DNA from: Candidatus Alcyoniella australis
Lineage (GTDB): Bacteria; Lernaellota; Lernaellaia; JAVCCG01; Alcyoniellaceae
Assembly (NCBI GenBank): GCA_030765605.1
Contig: JAVCCG010000098.1
Coordinates: forward strand, 31,978 to 95,977
Direction of reading: 5' to 3'
Length of the DNA stretch: 64,000 bases
The notes beneath the pieces were generated by a model. The model saw only the letters and a program-made list of their open reading frames with translations, was not told where the DNA came from and made no database searches. Below are positions 33,410-42,214 of this stretch, one piece after another (position 1 is the stretch's first letter; every line of letters begins with the position of its first letter). Made by a program: the position numbers and the translations under genes.

Positions 33410-34191
33410 CTGCGCGTCTCCTTTCGCGCGTTGACGCGCAACGCAGTGCTCAGCAATTTCAGCGGCCAGAGGCTCGTCAGCAAACGGTCGAGCCCCAGGT
33501 AGGCCCGCACGATCACTCCCGGCTCGCGCCCCAGCCCCAGGCGCGTGGGCAGGTTGCGCGGCAGCCAGTGATAAGACTCCACCAACTCCACCTTAAAACC
33601 ATGTTCTCGCAACAGCCGCCCCACCCCGCGCCGCGAGTATAGCCGCTCGTGGGCAATGCGGCCCAGCAGCCGCCCCAGCGCCTCGGTCCACGACAGACGG
33701 TTGGGCAGATGGTAGATCGCCAGCAGGCCGCCGGGACGCAGAATGCGTTGGATCTCGTCAAGGGAGGCCATGTCGTCGGGCACGTGCTCGAGCACGCCGC
33801 AGCTGAGCACCGCGTCGAACGAGCCATCGGCGAACGGCAGCGCGGAATCGTCGGCTCCGCCGATTAGGGGACGCGTGCTTTGATCACCGAACAGCCAGGG
33901 CCAGGCTTGATAGTAAGTCGGCCGCACGTCGAAGCTCGTGACCTTGAGCCCGGCCGCGTCGAGCAAAAAGCTGTTGTGTCCCCAGCCCGATCCCCAGTCG
34001 AGCACGCTCGCGCCCGGCGGCAGCTGCGCGGCCAGCTCGCGCGCGATTTGCACGTACTGCGCCGCGCCCAGAGCCGAGCCGATGTGAATGCTGCGCCGGT
34101 GGCGCGTCAGCTCGTCGACCTCCAACCGCCGGCCGTACTCGATAATACGACTCAGGGCCGTATCGAGCCGCGGGGTGAGATCGTCGCTCAT
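33406..34191 (-). CDS. Class I SAM-dependent methyltransferase
   Basis: 261 aa. SAM site VLDWGSGWGHNS (about residues 62-73), acidic loop SFDVRP, ALPFADGSFDAVLSCGVLEHVPDD and ILRPGGLLAIYHLPN: a UbiE/Coq5/type-11 methyltransferase. The target is unknown. It lies between an RluA enzyme and an IspH-UbiA fusion, overlapping both by four bases; a role in quinone or isoprenoid modification is an attractive inference from the UbiA neighbour, but methylation of RNA or sugars cannot be excluded. Confidence 0.78.
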   Translation of the reverse strand: MSDDLTPRLDTALSRIIEYGRRLEVDELTRHRRSIHIGSALGAAQYVQIARELAAQLPPGASVLDWGSGWGHNSFLLDAAGLKVTSFDVRPTYYQAWPWLFGDQSTRPLIGGADDSALPFADGSFDAVLSCGVLEHVPDDMASLDEIQRILRPGGLLAIYHLPNRLSWTEALGRLLGRIAHERLYSRRGVGRLLREHGFKVELVESYHWLPRNLPTRLGLGREPGVIVRAYLGLDRLLTSLWPLKLLSTALRVNARKETRS

Positions 34192-35912
34192 TGGACGATC
34201 GCCATCAGCAACACGGCCAGGAGGAAGTGGGCCTCAATCAACGCCTGGGTCCAGATTCCGTTGACCTTGCGCGGTAAGCGCATCAGCAGCGCCTCGATTC
34301 CGACCAACGCGCCGATCAGCCCCGCGGCCCAGGGCAGCCAACCCAGCAGCGCGCAACAGATCAGCCACAGGCCCAGGCCCAGGGCGGCCAGTCGCGCGGC
34401 GCGCACGCTGGCGTCGATGCCGAAGATCGTCGGCACGCTCTCGCGGCCTGCGAGCCGATCCGAGGCGAAGTCGGCCAAATCGAACAGCAGCGAGCGCAGC
34501 CAGGTCGCGGCAAGCAGCGCCAGAGTCGCGGCCAGGCAGGGTGCGGCCGCGGGGCGCGCGTACCAGGCAATGGGCCCGGCGGTGATGATCGTCCAGCCCA
34601 AAGCGACCGAGACGTTCTTGCTCGCGGCCAGGTCCTTGAGCCGCGCGGCGCCCAGTCGCGTTGCCGCCACTTTTGGAAGCAGCGGCACCGAGTAGACGAA
34701 CCCGAGCAACGCCGAGACGAGCACGATCAGCGCCGGGACCGCGCCCAGCGCCGTTGCCGCAAATGCCGAGCCGACTCCCGCGGCCAGACACAGCGGCCAC
34801 AACGCCAGCCGGTAGCGCCTCATGAAGCGTTGGCGTTGGGGCTCGTCGCGGTAGCGGTCCGCGGCAAAGTCGGTCAGGCGGTTGAGCAGATGGATGAACA
34901 TCACGAACAGCGCCGGGACCAACAACGCCGGCAGATACAGCGCACGGTCGACGGCGAGCAGGAAGAACGCGGCCAGCGCGGCCGCGGCCAGGGCGGATGA
35001 TAATCCGGCGAGCACCAGGCCGCGCAGCCCGGCGAAAAGATACAGGCTCAGCCGCCGCAGGCCCGTGGCCTCGGCGTAGGCCGCGCGTTCGCCCAGGCGC
35101 TGGACCACCTGTTCGATAACCCACGAGGGCGTGCTTGCGCCCGCGGTAATTCCCAGCCGTTGCACGCCCTCCAGGTCCAGCTCGTCGACCTGCTGCGGCT
35201 GTTCGATTTGCACGGTGCGCACGATCCCCCGGCCGATCTGCGTCAGCCGCGAGGTGTTGCCGCTGTTGCTGCCGCCGACCACCAACAGCAGGTCGACCTT
35301 GGCGGCCAACTCGCGTACTTCCTTCTGCCGCGCGCGCGTGGCGTCGCAGATCGTGTTGCGCACCTCGGGCTCGCCGGTTGCCAGCTCGCGGGCGCGATCC
35401 ACCACCTCGCGGAACAACTCGGGGTCCTGGGTAGTCTGAGCCACCAGGCAGACCGGCTCGGGCAGCGGGTCGGGCAGCTCCTGCGGCCCGCCGATCACCA
35501 GGCCGCGCCCGCCGGCATAGCCCAGCAGCGCCCGCACCTCAGGGTGGTCGCGGTCCCCGAGGATGATCACGTGCTTTCCCTCGGCCGCCTGCTTGGCGAT
35601 CACCTTGTGCACTGCCTTGACCTTGGGACAGGTGGCGTCGAGGATCCGCAACCCGCGCTCTCGCAGTTCCTGCTCTTGCCGCGGTCCGATGCCGTGACTG
35701 CGGATCACCGCGGTGCCACCCTGGATCTGCGCCGCGTCCGCCGCGCACAAAACGTTGCGCAGTTCGAGCAGCTCGACCACCTGCGGGTTATGCACCAGCG
35801 GACCGACAGTGGCCATCTGCCCGGCGCCGGGCCGGACCGCCTCGAGCACCATGTCCACGGCGCGGCGCACTCCCATGCAGAAGCCCGCGGTCCGGGCGAG
35901 GATAATCTCCAT
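34188..35912 (-). CDS. ispH: Fusion of IspH (HMBPP reductase) with a UbiA-type prenyltransferase
   Basis: 574 aa. Residues 1-275 are a complete IspH: cluster cysteines Cys12 (AGFCMGV), Cys95 (DATCPKV) and Cys189 (NTICDAT), substrate-binding His41 and His73, GGSNSGNTSRL and TAGASTP. IspH reduces HMBPP to IPP and DMAPP in the MEP pathway. Residues about 290-574 are multi-helix membrane sequence with two Asp-rich motifs, N344-x3-D348-x3-D352 and D478-x2-D481-x3-D485 followed by RLAGRES, the metal-diphosphate sites of UbiA prenyltransferases. The fusion would join isoprenoid production to prenyl transfer. First gene of the four-gene overlapped minus-strand operon. Confidence 0.88.
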   Translation of the reverse strand: MEIILARTAGFCMGVRRAVDMVLEAVRPGAGQMATVGPLVHNPQVVELLELRNVLCAADAAQIQGGTAVIRSHGIGPRQEQELRERGLRILDATCPKVKAVHKVIAKQAAEGKHVIILGDRDHPEVRALLGYAGGRGLVIGGPQELPDPLPEPVCLVAQTTQDPELFREVVDRARELATGEPEVRNTICDATRARQKEVRELAAKVDLLLVVGGSNSGNTSRLTQIGRGIVRTVQIEQPQQVDELDLEGVQRLGITAGASTPSWVIEQVVQRLGERAAYAEATGLRRLSLYLFAGLRGLVLAGLSSALAAAALAAFFLLAVDRALYLPALLVPALFVMFIHLLNRLTDFAADRYRDEPQRQRFMRRYRLALWPLCLAAGVGSAFAATALGAVPALIVLVSALLGFVYSVPLLPKVAATRLGAARLKDLAASKNVSVALGWTIITAGPIAWYARPAAAPCLAATLALLAATWLRSLLFDLADFASDRLAGRESVPTIFGIDASVRAARLAALGLGLWLICCALLGWLPWAAGLIGALVGIEALLMRLPRKVNGIWTQALIEAHFLLAVLLMAIVQ

Positions 35913-36040
35913 GATCTTTCCCTGCTGCTGATCAAGACTCGACTTCGAACACGTAAGTTTACATGATCAGAGTCCGCGAGACAGCCTGCGAGAGCCGCGC
36001 CCCTTTACAAGCATCGCGCCGATCTGACAGATTCTGCGGC

Positions 36041-37285
36041 ATGACGTCGGCGGGAACATCGGGTAACGGCCGTTTTACGCTCAGCGGCGCGTTCCGCGCC
36101 CTGGGCAACCGCAACTTCCGTTTGTTCTGGTCCGGCCAGGTAGTTTCGCTCACCGGCACCTGGATGCAGATGGTCGCCCAATCGTGGCTGGTCTATCGAC
36201 TTACCGATTCGGCGCTGCTGTTGGGGCTTACCAGCTTCTTACAACGCGCGCCGATGTTCTTCCTCTCGATTCCCGCGGGCGTGGTCGCCGATCGGCTGCC
36301 CAAGCGCAGCCTGGTGATCGGCACCCAGTTGCTGGCCATGCTCCAGGCCGGAGTAATGGCTTGGCTGACGCTCAGCGGCCGCATCACCATCACCGAGGTG
36401 CTGGTGCTCTCCACGCTGCTGGGGCTGATCTACTCGCTGGACATGCCCTCGCGCCAGGCGTTCATCGGCGAGATGGTCGGCCCCTCCGACCTGGGCTCGG
36501 CGATCGCGCTGAACTCCACGGCGGTCAACGCCGCGCGGATCGTCGGACCGGCGCTGGCCGGAGTGCTGGTGGCGGCGATCGGCGAGGGACTGTGCTTCCT
36601 GGTCAACTGTCTGTCGTACTTGGCGGTGCTCGCCGGACTGCTGATGATGCGCGTACCGCGCGCCGCGCCCGGACCCTGGAGCGGATTCCGCCGTGAGATG
36701 TTTGCCGGGCTGCGCTACGTACGCGACACCAAGTGCGTGCTCTATCCGCTGCTGGCCGTGGCCGCGGTGAGCTTCTTCGGCATGCCCTACGTGGTGCTGA
36801 TGCCGATCATGGCCCAGGACGTGCTGATGCGCGGCTCCCAAGGCCTGGGACTTTTGATGGCCGCCGCCGGAGTCGGCGCGCTGATCGGCGCATTTGTGCT
36901 CGCCGGGCAGCCCGACGCGCGCCGGCTGCCGCGGATGATCGCACTGGCCGCGCTGCTGATGGGCTTCGGCCTGACCGGGTTCGGCCTGAGCCGCAGCTTT
37001 GCGCTGTCGATGGCAATGATGCTCGGGGTGGGGATGTGCCTGATGATGGTCACCGCCTCGACCAACACCTATTTGCAAAGCGTGGTGCCCGACAAGCTGC
37101 GCGGCAGGCTGATGAGCGCCTACGCAATGGTCTTCCTCGGCGTGGTCCCCTTCGGCGGCCTGGCCGCAGGCACGTCGGCCCACCTGATCGGCGCGCCGCT
37201 GACGATCGCGATCTGCGGCGGGCTGACCATGCTGCTTTCGCTGCCGCTGGGCCGAGCAATCCAACGCCACTGCCGGCTAGCTTGA
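36041..37285 (+). CDS. MFS exporter (EntS/MFS_3-like)
   Basis: 414 aa from the ATG at 36041, after which the protein begins with a short Ser/Gly/Thr-rich segment and then ALGNRNFRLFWSGQVVSLTGTWMQMVAQSWLVYRLT-like opening typical of the DUF894/EntS subgroup. About twelve membrane helices and a LDMPSRQAFIGEMV motif after helix 4 are visible. These carriers export siderophores, macrolides or other small molecules using the proton gradient. The substrate is unknown. Transcribed alone; divergent from the ispH operon. Confidence 0.83.
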   Translation: MTSAGTSGNGRFTLSGAFRALGNRNFRLFWSGQVVSLTGTWMQMVAQSWLVYRLTDSALLLGLTSFLQRAPMFFLSIPAGVVADRLPKRSLVIGTQLLAMLQAGVMAWLTLSGRITITEVLVLSTLLGLIYSLDMPSRQAFIGEMVGPSDLGSAIALNSTAVNAARIVGPALAGVLVAAIGEGLCFLVNCLSYLAVLAGLLMMRVPRAAPGPWSGFRREMFAGLRYVRDTKCVLYPLLAVAAVSFFGMPYVVLMPIMAQDVLMRGSQGLGLLMAAAGVGALIGAFVLAGQPDARRLPRMIALAALLMGFGLTGFGLSRSFALSMAMMLGVGMCLMMVTASTNTYLQSVVPDKLRGRLMSAYAMVFLGVVPFGGLAAGTSAHLIGAPLTIAICGGLTMLLSLPLGRAIQRHCRLA

Positions 37286-37341
37286 CCGCGACAGGCCCGG
37301 CGTCATAGGTTTGTTTTGAATCCCACAGAGAGGAACCGACG

Positions 37342-38574
37342 ATGTTCGACGTGTTGCTGAGCCCCGAGGAGCGCGCGGTCCGCGACGAGGCGCGCGAGTT
37401 CGTCAAGGCGGTCGATCCGCAGATGATCCGCAAGATGGAGAGCGAGCAGATCCGCTTTGCCCGCGAGTTCGTGGAGGAGGCGGGTCGACGCAAGCTGCTG
37501 GGCCTGCGTTTTCCGACCGAGTACGGCGGACGCGGCCTGAGCTGGGTCGGCGAGTGCGCGGCGATCGAGGAGGTCGGCGTGTTGGGCAACACCCTGGGCT
37601 GCCACTACTCGATGCCGAGCATCGTGGGCGAGGCGCTGAACACCTTTGGCACCGATGAGCAGAAACGCAAGTTCCTCAAGCCCACCTGCGAGGGTCGGCT
37701 GACCTCGGCCGAGGGGCTGACCGAGCCGCGCGGCGGATCGGACTTCTTCGGCGCGACCACCCGCGCGGTCAAGGACGGCAACGAGTGGGTGCTCAACGGC
37801 CAAAAGCGCTTCGTGGTCGGAGCCGAGGGGGCCGACTACTTTCTGATCTACGCCAAGAGCGACCCCGAGGCCGAGCCGCACCTCTCGCTCTCGCTGTTCA
37901 TCGTCGAACGCGATCACGGGGTTAAGGTCGAGCACCTCTACGGCCTGATGGGCTGCCGTGGCGGCGGCACGGGCCGCATTGTGTTCGAGGACGTGCGCAT
38001 TCCCGCCGACTGCCTGGTCGGGCCGCAGGGCGGCGGCGGGATGATCTTCAACCGCATGATGCTCCCCGAACGAATGACTTCGGCCGCCGGAGCGATCGGT
38101 GCGGGTCGCGCCGCGCTGGAGGTGGCGGCGCGTTACAGCAACAAGCGCAAGGCCTTTGGCCGCTTCATCCGCAAATTCCAGGCGGTGAGCTTTAAGGTCG
38201 CCGACTCGGTGGCGCGAATCGACGCGGCGCGCGCCCTGACCTACGTGGCGGCGCGCACCATCGACGCCGAGCTCGACGCCCGGCGGATGGTCTCCGAGGC
38301 CAAAAAGGTGGCGACCACCGCGGCCTGGGACACGATCAACGACGCGATGCAGGTGATGGGCGGCATCGGCTACACCCACGTCTTCCCGGTGGAGCGGCTG
38401 CTGCGCGACAGCCGACTTTCGATGATCTGGACCGGGACCAACGAGATCATGAGCCTGCTGATCCAGCACGAGTACTATAAGGAACTACTGCAAAACGCCG
38501 GCAAGACCCGCAACGTGGAAATCGACGCCATTGAGGAAGATGCCGAGGCGGAAGCCGAAAAGATCTTCGAATAA
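37342..38574 (+). CDS. Acyl-CoA dehydrogenase
   Basis: 410 aa, start preceded by AGAGAGGA. Three-domain ACAD fold: FAD/substrate segment SAEGLTEPRGGSDFFG (about 130-145), central LNGQKRFVVGAEGADYF, R-x-x-FGRFIRKFQAVSFKVAD and the C-terminal MGGIGYTHVFPVERLLRDSR...IWTGTNEI. Such flavoenzymes introduce a double bond into acyl-CoA and pass electrons to ETF. Chain-length preference is unknown. A Glu/Asp-rich tail (residues 396-410) is slightly unusual. It may serve the same acyl-CoA pathway as the ligase and dehydratase-type genes upstream. Confidence 0.9.
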   Translation: MFDVLLSPEERAVRDEAREFVKAVDPQMIRKMESEQIRFAREFVEEAGRRKLLGLRFPTEYGGRGLSWVGECAAIEEVGVLGNTLGCHYSMPSIVGEALNTFGTDEQKRKFLKPTCEGRLTSAEGLTEPRGGSDFFGATTRAVKDGNEWVLNGQKRFVVGAEGADYFLIYAKSDPEAEPHLSLSLFIVERDHGVKVEHLYGLMGCRGGGTGRIVFEDVRIPADCLVGPQGGGGMIFNRMMLPERMTSAAGAIGAGRAALEVAARYSNKRKAFGRFIRKFQAVSFKVADSVARIDAARALTYVAARTIDAELDARRMVSEAKKVATTAAWDTINDAMQVMGGIGYTHVFPVERLLRDSRLSMIWTGTNEIMSLLIQHEYYKELLQNAGKTRNVEIDAIEEDAEAEAEKIFE

Positions 38575-38616
38575 TCCGGACCCCCGTCCTGGGTTCCGGG
38601 AATGAGGGGGGTGACG

Positions 38617-39057
38617 ATGAGACATGCGGCTCTGTACGTATTGGCGGCCGTTCTGGTCGCGGCGTTGGCAGCGCCCGCGTCCGCGGGAATTATCGAGAAT
38701 GCCGTGGACCGGATTTACGACATCGCCGATCCGGTGGCCGAAAACATCCTCGGCGCTTTGCGCGAGGGCGACTATCAGCGGGCGGTACGCGACTTCGATG
38801 CGACCATGCTCGCCGCGTTGCCGCCGGACAAGCTCGCAGTGGTCGACCAGACCAACCGCGAGCTGATCGGCACCTACCTGATCAAGCGCCGTCACAGCGT
38901 GACGATCACCGAGGAGGGCTTCATCGTTGTGCAGTACGCTTGCAGCTTTACCCTTGAGGATCCGGTGATGGTGCGGGTGGTCTTCCGTCGCGGCGTGGAC
39001 GACCACAAGCTCACCGGCCTGTGGTTCGATTCTCCCAAGCTGCGGCAGGCCCAGTAG
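38617..39057 (+). CDS. Exported DUF3887-like protein
   Basis: 146 aa from the ATG at 38617, preceded by GAGGGGGGTG. A signal peptide (residues 1-23, ending ASAG) leads to a small NTF2/cystatin-like domain: a helix with ALREGDYQRAVRDFDATMLAAL and then beta strands (HSVTITEEGFIVVQYACSF, DPVMVRVVFRRG, LTGLWFDSP). This pattern matches DUF3887 domains, which are of unknown function and often exported. No partner is evident. Confidence 0.6.
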   Translation: MRHAALYVLAAVLVAALAAPASAGIIENAVDRIYDIADPVAENILGALREGDYQRAVRDFDATMLAALPPDKLAVVDQTNRELIGTYLIKRRHSVTITEEGFIVVQYACSFTLEDPVMVRVVFRRGVDDHKLTGLWFDSPKLRQAQ

Positions 39058-39277
39058 CAGCGCCTGGCAGCGAATCTTTAGTCAATTCAATTGAGCCGCG
39101 CCAGTCCTAAAAGCACCGCGCCGCAGTGCTGTTGCGAAGGTCTGTGAGAGGAAATCGCAGCCTTCGCTTGGGAGCACGATTTTAATTACTGTGCTATAGT
39201 GCCGCTCGTTGCGACATCCTTTTCGGTAATATGCCGCAATCCGCGAAAATATGAGATAGATCAGCAAATTCGGCGGT

Positions 39278-39295
39278 CTGATCGGCAAAGATCAG
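39278..39295. promoter_or_regulatory. Palindrome in leader of the metal-uptake operon
   Basis: CTGATC and GATCAG arms (6 bp) with a 6-nt spacer, 45 bases before the first gene of the Znu locus. The surrounding 39060-39335 stretch is AT-rich and must hold the operon promoter, but I could not fix clear -35/-10 hexamers (a TGTGCTATAGT extended -10-like element lies near 39190). May be an operator or just a chance palindrome. Confidence 0.3.
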
Positions 39296-39339
39296 GTGAA
39301 TAAACTGGATAACAACAGAATCGACCAATGGAGAGAGTG

Positions 39340-40572
39340 ATGTCCAGATTCCAGACCGCTATTTGCTACGTCTCGGCCACAGCGCTGCTCCTGGCTCTGG
39401 CCATGGCGCCGCCGCCGGCATTGGCCCACGGCGGACACGGCAAGCCCGAGCTGCAGTTTATCCTCTCCCCGACCCAGCCCATATCCGACCCCGACGTCGC
39501 ACTGATCAAAATCGATGGGATCGAGATCTCGCGGGCCGAGTTCCTGGCCTACATCCGCGCGGTTGCCGCGTTCCAGATGCGCGCCGACCTGCTGCAGCGC
39601 GACTTCATGCTGCATTACTGGATTGCCGAGGGGCTCTCGCGTTACTACCCAGCCGACATCAACGAGGTAATGCCGCGGATCATCGTGCTCGGGCCGGACC
39701 ATCCCAAGTCAAAAGAGCTGATCTCGGACTGGATCGACAAACAGGCCGGGCTGGCTGGACTTTTCTACTATTACGCACGCAAGGCCCAGCGCGCGGGCCG
39801 GGCCGACGATCCGCAGACCCTGGCGGCACTCGACGTGTTCAACGCCCACATCAAGGCCGAGTTCCTCGAGGACTTGGTCAGCTTAGGCCAGATGGAACCG
39901 ACCAAGGACGGCCTGCGTCAATTCGTAGGCGGGATCTCGGCCGAGGATAAGCTGGGGATCGCCAAATTCTACGCAGATCCGAACAAGGTCGGCAGCGTCC
40001 AGCGCAACATGGGCAAGCAACGCTGGGTCGGCTATCGCCGCGAGCTGCTCAAGGACACGGTCGTCACACGCGAATACCTCAAGGTCGATTCTCTTGATGT
40101 AGCGGCGGACACCGTGCTGCTGACCGTGGGCGATCACAAGCTGACCATGGGACAGTTCCTGGCAGTCTACGGACCGGTGCCCGACGAGCTGAACTGGAAC
40201 AACATTAAAAAAACGCGTTGCGCCCAGGTAATACGCGCCTACGCCTTGGCCGACGAGATCGACAAGCTGGGGCTGGCGCCGCAATTCCTCGACGAAAAAA
40301 TCGTGGCCGCGCGAATCTTCTACCTTGCAGCGGACCAAGCGGTGCGCGATTTCGGACCACAGACGCTAAGGATCTCCAACCCGGTGATCGACTTCCAGTT
40401 CTTGCGCCAAGTGGCGTATTACCTAAACCTGACCCTGTTCGAAAAAATATTCATCGACGCCAACATGCAGAACGAGGTCTACCGCAAAATGTGGATCGAC
40501 CGCGAATACCTCGGCGGGCTGAAGTGGAACGTCGAGGAGGCGTACACCGGGCAGCAGGCCCAATATTTCTGA
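39340..40572 (+). CDS. Exported protein of metal locus, SurA/PPIase-like layout
   Basis: 410 aa from the ATG at 39340, six bases after GGAGAG. Signal peptide ends ALAHGG, and the mature N-terminus has HGGHG, a possible metal ligand. Two segments resemble each other, ALIKIDGIEISRAEFLAYI (about 45-63) and LLTVGDHKLTMGQFLAVYG (about 262-280); both resemble the 'VNG-x-x-I-T-x-x-EF' helix of SurA/PrsA-type chaperones, but no rotamase domain is seen. Its stop overlaps the next gene (TGATG), which overlaps the ZnuA gene, so it belongs to the Zn/Mn transport operon. Function unknown; a periplasmic metal-delivery or folding factor is an inference. Confidence 0.6.
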   Translation: MSRFQTAICYVSATALLLALAMAPPPALAHGGHGKPELQFILSPTQPISDPDVALIKIDGIEISRAEFLAYIRAVAAFQMRADLLQRDFMLHYWIAEGLSRYYPADINEVMPRIIVLGPDHPKSKELISDWIDKQAGLAGLFYYYARKAQRAGRADDPQTLAALDVFNAHIKAEFLEDLVSLGQMEPTKDGLRQFVGGISAEDKLGIAKFYADPNKVGSVQRNMGKQRWVGYRRELLKDTVVTREYLKVDSLDVAADTVLLTVGDHKLTMGQFLAVYGPVPDELNWNNIKKTRCAQVIRAYALADEIDKLGLAPQFLDEKIVAARIFYLAADQAVRDFGPQTLRISNPVIDFQFLRQVAYYLNLTLFEKIFIDANMQNEVYRKMWIDREYLGGLKWNVEEAYTGQQAQYF

Positions 40573-41288
40573 TGGTGAACGCGCAGATCCGTGGATCACA
40601 GGGCGCGGGGCACACTGTTGATCGCGTGGTCCGGCCGGCCAACGGCCGGCGCGAGACCCTGCTGGTGCTGCTGGCCCTAGCTGCGATCATCGCGCTGATG
40701 CTGGTGCGCGCCTGCGCCTTCGGCGGCGAGCAACAACAAACCTACCTGCGCCCCTACCAGCAACTGGACAGTGTGCTGAGCAACCCCGAGCGTACGCTGT
40801 TCCAGAGCCTGCTGGCGAGCATGGGCGAGATCGAGGGCCTGCGCGAAGACGAGGGGCAGTGGCCTGAGGCAGCGCTGCTCGCCATGGATTCGATTCCGCC
40901 GTTCGATCCGCGCTTTTTGCCCTCGACGCTTCAGGGATACCTTTGGACCGACTACAACAACCAGTCGTGGGTCGACTACATCGGCACCCTTCCCGAGGCC
41001 GGCCAGGGCCGCACCTTTTTACTGCGGCTGATCGATCTGCACGCTGAATACCACCCGCACCCGCATCCGGGCATTGACTACGATCCGAACATGCGCGTCA
41101 GCTCGCAGATCTGGATTTACGACGAGCCCGACCGCTTCTATCCCGGCGAACGCCTGGCCGAGGCTGGATGGATGTGGGTCGTCACTCCCAACGACCGCTC
41201 GCTCAACGCCACAGAGGAGCAGGTCGAGCAGGCCAACCAGGTCTATCAACAGAACGATGAGAAAAACGAACAGGAGAATGGGCAATGA
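40572..41288 (+). CDS. Membrane-anchored periplasmic protein of metal locus (238 aa), unknown
   Basis: ATG overlaps the upstream stop (TGATG), and its own stop overlaps the ZnuA gene (ATGA). A basic N-terminus (RRETLLV) is followed by one membrane helix (about residues 30-50), so the rest faces the periplasm. The soluble part has a His-rich EYHPHPHPG segment (about residue 160) and ends in a Gln/Glu/Asn-rich tail. It recalls DUF6162-type proteins encoded near zinc ABC transporters, but I cannot confirm the family. His-rich segment plus context suggest metal binding. Confidence 0.6.
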   Translation: MVNAQIRGSQGAGHTVDRVVRPANGRRETLLVLLALAAIIALMLVRACAFGGEQQQTYLRPYQQLDSVLSNPERTLFQSLLASMGEIEGLREDEGQWPEAALLAMDSIPPFDPRFLPSTLQGYLWTDYNNQSWVDYIGTLPEAGQGRTFLLRLIDLHAEYHPHPHPGIDYDPNMRVSSQIWIYDEPDRFYPGERLAEAGWMWVVTPNDRSLNATEEQVEQANQVYQQNDEKNEQENGQ

Positions 41289-42211
41289 GACTGCGAACGT
41301 TCGTCGCATTGCTTGCCATGTTGCTGATCGCAACAGCCGCGCCCGCGGTTGCTGCCGACAAACTGATTATCGGCGTGGCGCTGCACCCCTACTACTCATG
41401 GGCGCTAAACATTGTCGGTGACCGCGCCGAGGTGCGCACGGTGATTCCACCGGACAGCGACCCGCACAGCTACCAACCGCGGGCCGAGGATCTGGCCAAC
41501 CTCTCCAACCTCGACGTGGTGATCTTCAACGGCCTGGGACACGACCAATACCTGGAACAGATGATCCAGGCCGCGGGGCGCACTGACATGCCGCTGATCC
41601 GACCCAACCAGGGGCTGCCGCTGATCCCGGTGTTCCGCGAGACCTACGAGCTGGTGGACGGCAAGCCGCAAATTCGTCAACACACGGCCTACAACAGCCA
41701 TTCGTACATCGCGATCCTTGGCGCGATCCAACAGATAAACACCATCGCCCGCGAGCTGGGAAACCTCGACCCGCCCAACGCCTCGTACTATCGCTCCAAC
41801 GCCCGGGCCTACAACCGCCGCCTGCGCAACATGCTGGGCAACGCCTTGGACAAGATCAACGAGATCGACGCCGCGGGGACGACCCTGGCCACGGTCCACG
41901 ACGGCTACGCCTACCTGTTCCAGGAGCTGGGACTGAATGTCTCGGCGGTAATCCAGCCGCGCCACGGCATCGAGCCCTCGGCGCGCCAACTGGCCGACAC
42001 GATCGAGCAGATTAAAAGCAAGGGCATCACCATCCTCTTTGCCGAGCTGGACTACGACAAGAAGTACGTGGATATAATCTTTCAGGAGACCGGCTGCCGA
42101 ATTTACCAGCTCAGCCACATCTCCCACGGCGAGTTCTCGCCCGAAAAGTTCGAGCGCGACATGCAGGCCAACCTCGATTCGATCATCAAGGCGCTAAGCG
42201 AGGCGCGTTGA
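41285..42211 (+). CDS. znuA: Zn/Mn-type ABC transporter substrate-binding protein (ZnuA/TroA family)
   Basis: 308 aa with a signal peptide (residues 1-23, AVAADK). Cluster A-I binding protein: GVALHPYYSWAL opening, first metal-ligand His in PPDSDPHSYQPRAEDL, second in YNSHSYIA, third in TVHDGYAYLFQELGL and a final SHGEFSP acidic/His region. The usual DPHxW segment around the second ligand is altered (NSHSY), and the His-rich loop of ZnuA proper is absent, so Mn, Fe or Ni cannot be excluded. Three bases before the ATPase gene. Confidence 0.85.
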   Translation: MRLRTFVALLAMLLIATAAPAVAADKLIIGVALHPYYSWALNIVGDRAEVRTVIPPDSDPHSYQPRAEDLANLSNLDVVIFNGLGHDQYLEQMIQAAGRTDMPLIRPNQGLPLIPVFRETYELVDGKPQIRQHTAYNSHSYIAILGAIQQINTIARELGNLDPPNASYYRSNARAYNRRLRNMLGNALDKINEIDAAGTTLATVHDGYAYLFQELGLNVSAVIQPRHGIEPSARQLADTIEQIKSKGITILFAELDYDKKYVDIIFQETGCRIYQLSHISHGEFSPEKFERDMQANLDSIIKALSEAR

Positions 42212-42214
42212 AAG

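Noticed and set aside
39082-39094. TCAAT-TCA-ATTGA dyad as a second Fur-type operator
   Set aside because: Shares the TCAAT/ATTGA arms of the 45099 site but has a different spacing, short arms and lies about 250 bases from the operon start; too weak to call.
39082-39288. 68-codon minus-strand ORF between the DUF3887-like gene and the metal operon
   Set aside because: No ribosome site or recognisable family, and it would run against the promoter region of the metal operon.
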